A stretch of DNA of 6,191 bases from Clostridium sp. AM34-11AC. Its GTDB lineage: Bacteria > Bacillota > Clostridia > Lachnospirales > Lachnospiraceae. The first letter of the stretch is position 1. Every line of letters begins with the position of its first letter. A program made the position numbers and the translations under genes. This document shows positions 1 through 5,497 of this stretch, piece by piece. Below the pieces are notes generated by a model. It did not search any database. It worked only from the letters and a program-made list of their open reading frames with translations, and was not told the DNA's origin. The stretch is from NCBI RefSeq assembly GCF_003435375.1, contig NZ_QWGL01000058.1:1-6191 (forward strand). Direction: 5' to 3'.

Positions 1-1230
1 CAGCAAAAGCAGGCCATCAAAAAGCAGTATGCCGCCGCCAAACACGCCGGTCAGACTGCTGGAAATACCGCCCAGGCTGCATCTAAAACAGGAAAAGCCG
101 CAAGGACGGTAAAAGAAAAGGCACAGCAGGCAGGGGCATTCGTCATGCGCCACAAGAAGGGTTTCCTGATGGCAGGGGTTTTGTTCCTCATTACCTGTAT
201 GCTGATGAATACCATGTCCTCCTGCTCCATGATGGCGCAGAGCATCGGTTCCGTTCTCTCCGGCACCACCTATCCGTCGGATGACCCGGAAATGCTGGCG
301 GTGGAGGCAGATTATGCAGCCAGAGAAGCCCAGTTGCAGGAGGAAATCGACAACATTGAAAGCAGTCACCCAGGGTATGACGAGTATCGCTATGACCTTG
401 GTATGATCGGCCATGACCCTCATGAGCTGGCAGCATTTCTCTCTGCCGTCTTGCAAGGCTACACCCGGCAGAGCGCTCAGGCAGAGCTGGCGCGTGTGTT
501 TGCAGCACAGTATCAGCTGACGCTTACTGAGGAAGTGGAGATTCGCTACCGCACGGAGACCTCCACCGACCTGGAGACCGGCGAGACCACCTCAGAAGAA
601 GTCCCCTATGAGTATTACATTCTGAATGTGAAACTCACCAGCAAGCCCATTTCCGCTGTGGCGTCGGAACTTCTGACCCCGGAGCAGATGGAAATGTATC
701 AGGTCTACCGACAGACCATGGGCAATAAGCCGCTGTTGTTTGGCGGCGGTTCCCCTGATACCAGCGGCTCGGAAGATCTGTCCGGTGTGCAGTTCATTAA
801 CGGCACCCGCCCCGGCAATCCGCAGCTGGTGGAACTGGCGAAAAGTCAGGTGGGCAATGTGGGCGGTTATCCCTACTGGAGCTGGTACGGTTTTGACAGC
901 CGCGTGGAATGGTGCGCCTGCTTCGTATCCTGGTGCTATAACCAGGCAGGAAAAAGTGAGCCGCGCTTTGCAGGCTGTGAGTGGCAGGGTGTTCCGTGGT
1001 TCCAGTCTCATGGACAGTGGGGCGCACGAGGATATGAGAACATCGCCCCCGGTGATGCCATTTTCTTTGACTGGGATTTGGATGGGACAGCAGACCATGT
1101 AGGTATCGTGATCGGTACGGATGGCAGCCGTGTTTATACCGTGGAGGGAAATTCCGGCGATGCCTGCAAGATCAAAAGTTATGACCTGAATTATCAAAGC
1201 ATTAAGGGCTACGGCCTGATGAACTGGTAA
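1..1230 (+). CDS. ICE-encoded CHAP-domain peptidoglycan hydrolase, CD1108 family (5' end outside window)
   Basis: The frame is open from the first base to a TAA at 1228-1230, so the true start lies upstream and 409 residues are visible. The first 50 or so are basic and alanine-rich. A hydrophobic membrane segment follows at about visible residues 54-72, then a helical linker, and a C-terminal CHAP/NlpC-P60-like cysteine peptidase domain at about 270-409. The likely catalytic Cys is C305 in the motif WCACFVSW (codon 913-915), and the likely His is H366 in DHVGIV (codon 1096-1098). A polar EGN follows at 382-384. The positive-inside rule puts the basic end in the cytoplasm and the hydrolase outside. 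In this family the enzyme is thought to open the wall locally for the type IV secretion channel. An in-frame ATG at 145 has a weak AGGGG upstream, but starting there would discard the basic N-terminal region. The function is confident; the exact bond cut (amidase or endopeptidase) is not. Confidence 0.9.
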   Translation, partial: QQKQAIKKQYAAAKHAGQTAGNTAQAASKTGKAARTVKEKAQQAGAFVMRHKKGFLMAGVLFLITCMLMNTMSSCSMMAQSIGSVLSGTTYPSDDPEMLAVEADYAAREAQLQEEIDNIESSHPGYDEYRYDLGMIGHDPHELAAFLSAVLQGYTRQSAQAELARVFAAQYQLTLTEEVEIRYRTETSTDLETGETTSEEVPYEYYILNVKLTSKPISAVASELLTPEQMEMYQVYRQTMGNKPLLFGGGSPDTSGSEDLSGVQFINGTRPGNPQLVELAKSQVGNVGGYPYWSWYGFDSRVEWCACFVSWCYNQAGKSEPRFAGCEWQGVPWFQSHGQWGARGYENIAPGDAIFFDWDLDGTADHVGIVIGTDGSRVYTVEGNSGDACKIKSYDLNYQSIKGYGLMNW

Positions 1231-1244
1231 CAGAGATTTTTAAG

Positions 1245-1250
1245 AAGGAG
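1245..1250 (+). promoter_or_regulatory. Ribosome binding site of the DUF4315 gene
   Basis: AAGGAG lies 9 bases before the ATG at 1260, inside the 29-base gap after the CHAP gene. This is the longest intergenic gap in the window. No -35/-10 pair is visible in it, so the downstream genes most likely share the upstream transcript. Confidence 0.75.
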
Positions 1251-1259
1251 TGATAGACG

Positions 1260-1511
1260 ATGGCAAAGAACAAAATTGAGCGCATTGACCAGGAGATTAC
1301 AAAGGTCCGTGAGAAGATCGCAGAGTATCAGGAAAAGCTCAAGGCGCTGGAGGCACAGAAAACCGAGGCAGAAAATCTGGAGATCGTTCAGATGGTGCGC
1401 GCACTGCGTATGACCCCTGCCCAGCTGAGCGCCATGCTGTCCGGCGGCACAGTTTCCGGCAGTATGGTGGATGACAACAACGAACAGGAGGAAAACAGCT
1501 ATGAGGAATAA
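1260..1511 (+). CDS. DUF4315 family small coiled-coil protein of conjugative elements
   Basis: This is an 83-residue protein. Residues 1-42 are a charged heptad-like helix rich in K, E, Q and I/L (starting [13 protein letters not shown]), predicted to form a coiled coil. A short helical segment around 43-62 contains [13 protein letters not shown], and the tail is acidic and flexible. This matches the length and pattern of DUF4315 proteins, which in CTn-type elements lie between the CHAP hydrolase and the DUF4366 protein, as here. No enzymatic motif, signal peptide or membrane segment is seen, so a structural or adaptor role within the transfer apparatus is the most that can be inferred. Its last 11 bases overlap the next gene, which suggests translational coupling. 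The family's biochemical role is unknown to me. Confidence 0.85.
   Translation: MAKNKIERIDQEITKVREKIAEYQEKLKALEAQKTEAENLEIVQMVRALRMTPAQLSAMLSGGTVSGSMVDDNNEQEENSYEE
1486..1491 (+). promoter_or_regulatory. Ribosome binding site that sets the DUF4366 start at 1501
   Basis: A perfect AGGAGG lies inside the end of the DUF4315 gene, 9 bases before the ATG at 1501. It favours 1501 over the in-frame ATG at 1471, which has no comparable site. The 1501 start also gives a clean signal peptide. Confidence 0.8.
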
Positions 1512-2256
1512 ACGATTGCTCCGAACACTTTCCGCCCTTTGCCTGACGCTGGTTCTGGCATCGGGCTTTACTGTTCCCGCTTTTGCCCAGGGCGCAGCGC
1601 CGCCCCCGGCAGAGGATACCACCAATGACAGCAATGTGGTGGTGGAAGAACCCGAAAAAGCACCTCCGCTGACCCCGGAGGGTAACGCCGCTCTGGTGGA
1701 TGATTTTGGTGGCAACAAGCAGCTCATTACCGTTACCACCAAGGCAGGCAACTATTTTTATATCCTGATCGACAGGGCCAATGAGGATAAAAAGACTGCT
1801 GTTCACTTTCTGAACCAGGTGGATGAAGCGGACCTGATGGCGCTGATGGAAGATGGAAATGCCAAAGAGGAGCCGCCTGCGGTGTGCAGCTGCACGAAGA
1901 AATGTGAAGCAGGGGCAGTCAATACGGCCTGTCCGGTCTGTGTAACGGATAAGAGTAAATGTACGGGAAAAGCACCGGAACCTCCGGTAGAAACACCGAA
2001 GCCAGAAAAAGAGAAGCCTGCCGGACTGAACCCGGCTGCGCTGATCCTGCTGCTGGCTCTGCTTGGTGGAGGTGGTGTATTTGCCTACTTGAAGCTCGTT
2101 AAGAACAAGCCTAAGACCAAGGGCAATGACAGTCTGGACGATTATGATTATGGCGAGGAAGATTCCGAGGAATGGGAAACCGAGGATGAGGAGTCGGACG
2201 AGCCGGATGCTGACGGGGGCAGCGCAGAAGAAGATGACGAGGACAGCGTGAAATGA
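1501..2256 (+). CDS. DUF4366 (CD1107 family) secreted, membrane-anchored mobile-element protein
   Basis: This is a 251-residue protein. Residues 1-29 form a signal peptide: basic start MRNKRLLR, hydrophobic core, and a likely signal peptidase I site after AFA at 29. The extracellular part contains the DUF4366 core at about 61-118, including [10 protein letters not shown] and a segment around [17 protein letters not shown] six-cysteine stretch follows (C129, C131, C135, C144, C147, C154), then a Pro/Glu/Lys hinge. The transmembrane helix is at about 178-198 and is followed by [10 protein letters not shown] as a stop-transfer signal. The last 40 or so residues are extremely acidic. Topology is therefore extracellular domain, single span, acidic cytoplasmic tail. 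The family lies beside CHAP hydrolases in CTn-type elements and probably belongs to the envelope part of the transfer machine; the exact role is unknown. The start is overlapped by the DUF4315 gene, and the stop shares ATGA with the next gene. Confidence 0.87.
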   Translation: MRNKRLLRTLSALCLTLVLASGFTVPAFAQGAAPPPAEDTTNDSNVVVEEPEKAPPLTPEGNAALVDDFGGNKQLITVTTKAGNYFYILIDRANEDKKTAVHFLNQVDEADLMALMEDGNAKEEPPAVCSCTKKCEAGAVNTACPVCVTDKSKCTGKAPEPPVETPKPEKEKPAGLNPAALILLLALLGGGGVFAYLKLVKNKPKTKGNDSLDDYDYGEEDSEEWETEDEESDEPDADGGSAEEDDEDSVK

Positions 2257-2447
2257 CCCGTTTCACAGACAGTCCCTATGAACGCATGATGACACGCAGG
2301 CCGGAGGGCGGGAAGGAAACTTCCCGTCCTCCCTCTTTGCCCCAAAGCCACCCCTGTTATGGCTGCGGAAATTATGGAAGCCCCTGCGTAGGTGTCTGCC
2401 ACCGTGAGATGGAACGATGGCTCAAAGAAAGGAAACGAAAAAAATGA
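2253..2447 (+). CDS. Small four-cysteine protein of CTn-type elements (hypothetical)
   Basis: This 64-residue protein begins at an ATGA overlap (2253-2256) with the DUF4366 stop. A GAGGA lies 9 bases upstream at 2239-2243. The N-terminus [13 protein letters not shown] looks like a recurrent motif in small proteins of these elements, although I am recalling this rather than testing it. A proline-rich linker follows (about 16-33), then cysteines C35, C38, C45 and C49 in a CxxC-x6-CxxxC pattern that could bind one zinc or another metal. The tail is strongly basic (KERKRKK). There is no signal peptide or membrane span, so it is probably cytoplasmic and may touch nucleic acid or the acidic tail of its neighbour. 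The end overlaps the next gene, again as ATGA (2444-2447). The linker codons contain a strong hairpin, listed separately. That it is a gene is likely; the function is unknown. Confidence 0.72.
   Translation: MTRFTDSPYERMMTRRPEGGKETSRPPSLPQSHPCYGCGNYGSPCVGVCHREMERWLKERKRKK
2303..2332 (+). other. Strong RNA hairpin with GAAA tetraloop inside the small cysteine-protein gene
   Basis: Bases 2303-2315 pair with 2320-2332 over 13 base pairs: 12 Watson-Crick pairs and one G-U (2308/2327). The loop is GAAA (2316-2319). The left arm reads GGAGGGCGGGAAG and the right arm CTTCCCGTCCTCC. The downstream flank is CTCTTTGCCCC, which lacks a proper U-run, so a classic intrinsic terminator is unlikely. It falls in the linker between the N-terminal motif and the cysteine cluster. 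Possible roles are slowing ribosomes, an RNA processing or stability point that sets upper versus lower operon expression, or chance from GC-rich codons. The structure is plain; its role is not. Confidence 0.6.
2428..2433 (+). promoter_or_regulatory. Probable ribosome binding site for the 2444 start
   Basis: AAAGGA (2428-2433) lies 10 bases before the ATG at 2444. It is a modest site. Together with the ATGA overlap with the preceding stop, it favours 2444 over the in-frame ATG at 2417, which has no good purine-rich site upstream. Confidence 0.55.
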
Positions 2448-3136
2448 GTGTTCTGATTATATTTATCAAGCTGATTGCTGTTTTTGACCTGCTGGTGATC
2501 GCCGTGTATTTTGGCGGCGACATTCTTTCTACCATGTTAAACAAACTTCGGAGAAAAGCAAAACAGGAAGATTCCTTTGACTTTTCTCAGGATGCCGTGA
2601 TGGTTTCATTATCCATAGATTCTGTCCGTCAGCTTTATTCCGGTGACGCGGCAGATTTTGTGGAAGATAAGATTCTGCCAAATGCGGAGAAAACGATGGC
2701 TGTTTTGACGGACCAGGAACAGGCAGCAGCCCGTCTGCTCTTATCTGCCCTGATCGGTTTTCTTGCAGCAGAAGCTCCTATGGATGAACAGAGCTTTCCT
2801 ATGGTAATGGAACTTCTGAACTGTATGGAGGGTGAAAAAGAGGATGGTTGTCAGGATGCAGTAGAAAGTTTGCTTGAAGATGCTGTCCGCAATACCCACC
2901 GCCATGAAGAATATTACAGCAATTATCAACGCTACCAGCTGATGCAGGTGGATAAAACTCGTGTCATTTTGGCTTGCCGCATCATCATCAATGACCTGCT
3001 GGGGAAACTGTACCGCTATGACTACCGGTTTGGTTATAACCTGCTTCTGGATGAGGAAAACAGCATTGAGAAAAAACTGCACACGCCTGTGCGGGAAGAA
3101 TGGGAGGTTGAAGAATATGAAGCTGGTGATTGCTGA
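2444..3136 (+). CDS. Membrane-anchored protein with possible VirD4-type all-alpha domain (unrecognised family)
   Basis: This 230-residue protein starts at an ATGA junction. Residues 2-25 form one hydrophobic N-terminal span, followed by a basic segment (LNKLRRKAK, 32-40), so the rest is probably cytoplasmic. The remainder is mostly helical. Residues 95-182 or so, including LLLSALIGFLAAEAP, a PMVMELLNCMEG stretch and YQRYQLMQVDKTRVILACRI, resemble by eye the all-alpha domain inserted in TraG/VirD4 coupling ATPases of Firmicute ICEs, where a 'TALIGY...EAP' and 'LLE(F/M)INAME' pattern is common. No Walker A or B motif is present, so it is not itself a coupling ATPase. The C-terminus is acidic (EEWEVEEYEAGDC). 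The last 20 bases overlap topB. That it is a real gene is likely from position and coupling. The domain resemblance is an inference from memory and may reflect convergent helix patterns. Confidence 0.72.
   Translation: MSVLIIFIKLIAVFDLLVIAVYFGGDILSTMLNKLRRKAKQEDSFDFSQDAVMVSLSIDSVRQLYSGDAADFVEDKILPNAEKTMAVLTDQEQAAARLLLSALIGFLAAEAPMDEQSFPMVMELLNCMEGEKEDGCQDAVESLLEDAVRNTHRHEEYYSNYQRYQLMQVDKTRVILACRIIINDLLGKLYRYDYRFGYNLLLDEENSIEKKLHTPVREEWEVEEYEAGDC
3103..3107 (+). promoter_or_regulatory. Ribosome binding site that sets the topB start at 3117
   Basis: GGAGG lies 9 bases before the ATG at 3117, inside the end of the preceding gene. The frame is open upstream to at least 2961, but only 3117 gives the expected TopB N-terminus MKLVIAEKPS, with the toprim Glu and Lys near the start. 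Confidence 0.8.
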
Positions 3137-5216
3137 AAAACCATCAGTTGCCCAGAGTTTGGCGGCGGTGATCGGTGCAACTGCCCGTAAGGACGGGTAT
3201 CTGGAGGGCAACGGCTGGCGTGTCAGCTGGTGTGTGGGCCATCTGGCCGGTCTTGCGGACGCAGACAGCTATGACCCCAAGTACGCCAAGTGGCGATATG
3301 ATGACCTGCCTATTCTGCCGGAGCATTGGCAGATGGTAGTGGGAAAGGATAAGAAAAAGCAGTTTGATATTCTCAAAAAGCTGATGAACGCCCCGGATGT
3401 GACGGAGGTAGTAAATGCCTGCGATGCCGGACGCGAGGGCGAGCTGATCTTCCGCAGCGTCTACGAGCTGGCAGGCTGCCAAAAGCCCATGAAACGCCTC
3501 TGGATTTCTTCGATGGAGGACTCCGCCATAAGGGAAGGCTTTGCAAACCTGCGCCCCGGTGCGGACTATGACGGGCTTCGGGATGCTGCTCTTTGCCGCG
3601 CTAAGGCCGACTGGCTGGTGGGGATCAATGCCACAAGGCTGTTTTCCGTGCTGTACCACCGCACCCTCAACATCGGGCGCGTGATGTCCCCAACCCTGGC
3701 GCTCATTGTCCAGCGAGAAGCTGAGATCGACACCTTTAAGCCAGTTCCCTTTTATACCGTGGCGCTGGAGCTGCCCGGTCTTACCGTATCCGGGGAGCGC
3801 ATGGCGGATAAGGCTGCTGCCGAGCAGCTGAAAGAAGCCTGTCAGGGTGCAGCTGCCACAATCAAAAAGGTGGAGTGCAAGGAAAAGTCCGAAAAGCCGC
3901 CTGCCCTCTATGACCTGACTACTCTGCAAAGAGATGCCAACCGCCTGCTTGGATTTACAGCCCAGCAGACCCTGGACTATCTGCAAAGCCTGTATGAAAA
4001 GAAGCTCTGCACCTATCCCCGTACTGACAGCCGCTATCTGACCGGTGATATGGCAGACAGCCTGCCGGTGCTGGTCAATCTGGTTGCCAATGCTATGCCG
4101 TTTCGCAAAGGGATCGCCATTACCTGTGACCCCCATGTGGTCATCAACGATAAGAAAGTAACTGACCACCACGCAGTAATCCCTACCAGAAATCTCAAGG
4201 ATGCAGACCTTTCTGCCCTTCCTGCGGGAGAAAAAGCGGTGCTGGAGCTGGTGGCCCTGCGTCTGCTGTGCGCCGTAGCCCAGCCCCATATCTATTCGGA
4301 AACTGTTGTGATTGCAGCGTGTGCCGGTGGGGAGTTTACCGCCAAAGGAAAAACAGTGAAGCACCCCGGATGGAAAGCTCTGGAGGACGCTTACCGTGCC
4401 AAAATGAAAGATGCAGAGCCGAAAAAAGATGGTGCAGAGAAAGCCCTGCCGGAGCTGACTGAAGGACAGACCCTTGCGGTTGCTGCTGCAATCGTCAAAG
4501 AAGGCAAAAGCAGTCCACCCCAGCACTTTACGGAGGATACCTTGTTGTCCGCAATGGAGACTGCCGGAAAAGAAGATATGCCGGAGGACGCCGAGCGAAA
4601 AGGTCTGGGGACACCGGCTACCCGTGCCGGTATTTTGGAAAAGCTGGTATCTGCCGGTTTTCTGGAACGAAAAAAGAACAGGAAAACGGTGCAGCTTCTC
4701 CCTTCCCACGATGCAGTCTCCCTGATAACAGTCTTGCCGGAACAGCTGCAATCGCCGCTTCTGACTGCCGAGTGGGAGTACCGCCTGGGAGAGATCGAGC
4801 GCGGGCAACTTGCCCCGGAGGAGTTTCTGGACGGGATCAGCACCATGCTGAAAGATCTGGTGGGAACTTATCAGGTCATCAAGGGAACCGAGTACCTGTT
4901 CTCCCCGCCCCGTGAGGTGGTAGGCAAATGCCCCCGCTGCGGCGGTGAAGTTGCAGAACTGCAAAAAGGCTTCTTCTGTCAGAATGATTCTTGCAAATTT
5001 GCAATCTGGAAAAATAACAAATGGTGGGCTGCCAAGAAAAAACAGCCGACCAAGGCTGTGGTGTCTGCACTGCTGAAAGATGGCCGTGTCCGTGTAACGG
5101 GCCTATATTCTGAGAAAACTGGCAAGACCTACGATGCCGCTGTGGTTTTGGAGGACGATGGACAGTACGCCAACTTTAAGCTGGAATTTGACCAGCGGAA
5201 AGGAGGCAGCCGATGA
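3117..5216 (+). CDS. topB: DNA topoisomerase III (type IA), ICE-encoded
   Basis: This complete 699-residue protein is a type IA topoisomerase, which cuts one strand, passes another through and reseals it, relaxing or decatenating single-stranded regions during element transfer or replication. The toprim domain spans about 1-140: Glu7 in IAEKPSVA, and the DAGREGE motif at 103-109, whose acidic residues bind Mg2+. The catalytic tyrosine is Y300 in TYPRTDSRYL, which forms the 5'-phosphotyrosine link. DHHAVIPT at 350-357 and GLGTPATRAGI at 497-507 are further family motifs. A C-terminal zinc ribbon follows (C605, C608, C621, C626), then about 70 residues that may form a further DNA-binding unit. 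The length is usual for Gram-positive and ICE TopB. The first 20 bases overlap the upstream gene, and the stop shares ATGA with the next gene. All key residues are intact, so it should be active. Confidence 0.97.
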   Translation: MKLVIAEKPSVAQSLAAVIGATARKDGYLEGNGWRVSWCVGHLAGLADADSYDPKYAKWRYDDLPILPEHWQMVVGKDKKKQFDILKKLMNAPDVTEVVNACDAGREGELIFRSVYELAGCQKPMKRLWISSMEDSAIREGFANLRPGADYDGLRDAALCRAKADWLVGINATRLFSVLYHRTLNIGRVMSPTLALIVQREAEIDTFKPVPFYTVALELPGLTVSGERMADKAAAEQLKEACQGAAATIKKVECKEKSEKPPALYDLTTLQRDANRLLGFTAQQTLDYLQSLYEKKLCTYPRTDSRYLTGDMADSLPVLVNLVANAMPFRKGIAITCDPHVVINDKKVTDHHAVIPTRNLKDADLSALPAGEKAVLELVALRLLCAVAQPHIYSETVVIAACAGGEFTAKGKTVKHPGWKALEDAYRAKMKDAEPKKDGAEKALPELTEGQTLAVAAAIVKEGKSSPPQHFTEDTLLSAMETAGKEDMPEDAERKGLGTPATRAGILEKLVSAGFLERKKNRKTVQLLPSHDAVSLITVLPEQLQSPLLTAEWEYRLGEIERGQLAPEEFLDGISTMLKDLVGTYQVIKGTEYLFSPPREVVGKCPRCGGEVAELQKGFFCQNDSCKFAIWKNNKWWAAKKKQPTKAVVSALLKDGRVRVTGLYSEKTGKTYDAAVVLEDDGQYANFKLEFDQRKGGSR
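5200..5206 (+). promoter_or_regulatory. Ribosome binding site of the 92-residue protein gene
   Basis: AAGGAGG lies 6 bases before the ATG at 5213, within the last codons of topB. It supports the small downstream frame as a translated gene. Confidence 0.8.
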
Positions 5217-5491
5217 AGCTCTCTTTAGTGGAACGGGAAACCATTCTCCTCTATAACCAGGCAGAACCAATGGCTGAGGTCTACACCCACGATCCCCGCC
5301 TGATGGAGAAACTGGAACTGCTGGCAAAAAAGCACCCCGACCAGATCACCCGAAAGGATGCCCATAACTTTACCGTCCCCAAGCGGTGTGTATCAGTCAG
5401 GGAGCCATACAGCGCAGAACGCCGCAAAGCTGCCAGTGAGCGTGCGAAAGCTGCCGGATACCAGCCCCCTGTGAGAAAGGCCGGCAGTTAA
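5213..5491 (+). CDS. Small conserved ICE protein downstream of topB (hypothetical)
   Basis: This 92-residue soluble protein begins at an ATGA overlap (5213-5216) with the topB stop and has an excellent ribosome binding site. The N-terminal half reads MKLSLVERETILLYNQAEP, followed by an AEVYTHDPRLMEKLELL segment. Then come a TVPKRCVSVREPY stretch and a basic, alanine-rich C-terminal helix (AERRKAASERAKAAGY). I recognise this pattern as a recurrent hypothetical protein of Firmicute ICEs and phages, but it has no established function that I know of. There is no signal peptide, membrane segment or cysteine cluster. Being basic at the C-terminus and lying between TopB and the primase-like gene, a nucleic-acid-associated accessory role is plausible but only inferred. 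The TAA at 5489-5491 is in the same frame as the next gene, which starts 6 bases later. Confidence 0.8.
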   Translation: MKLSLVERETILLYNQAEPMAEVYTHDPRLMEKLELLAKKHPDQITRKDAHNFTVPKRCVSVREPYSAERRKAASERAKAAGYQPPVRKAGS

Positions 5492-5497
5492 AGGCAC

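Noticed and set aside
101..109. topB toprim motif reading DAGREGE in place of DxDxxxE, as a possible lost catalytic residue (numbers are topB residues)
   Set aside because: As far as I recall, this form is normal in Gram-positive and ICE TopB proteins. Glu7, Asp103, the downstream Glu residues and Tyr300 are all present, so there is no sign of inactivation.
145..147. ATG 145 as the start of the CHAP protein
   Set aside because: The frame is open to base 1 and encodes a basic alanine-rich region continuous with the membrane segment, as expected for a cytoplasmic N-terminal part. The ATG has only a weak AGGGG upstream and looks internal.
592..1197. 201-codon open frame on the - strand opposite the CHAP gene
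   Set aside because: It is opposite a well-supported hydrolase domain, has no recognisable motifs and has no proper ribosome binding site. It was judged a shadow.
1471..1500. Earlier start (ATG 1471) for the DUF4366 protein
   Set aside because: It would add ten residues before a standard signal peptide and lacks a good ribosome binding site, whereas AGGAGG is ideally placed for 1501.
3185..3198. Small inverted repeat CCCGT-aagg-ACGGG near the topB 5' end
   Set aside because: A 5-bp stem inside coding sequence is expected by chance and has no regulatory context.
4613..4636. Inverted repeat ACCGGC...GCCGGT followed by ATTTT, as a possible terminator
   Set aside because: It has only a 6-bp stem and a short T-run, and lies within the conserved GLGTPATRAG codons of topB. 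Protein constraint explains it.
3144..4964. Very long open frame (606 codons) on the - strand opposite topB
   Set aside because: It lies entirely within an intact topB with all catalytic motifs. Its translation is low in complexity typical of an antisense shadow (rich in H, Q, G, C) and shows no family I recognise. It follows from topB codon bias.
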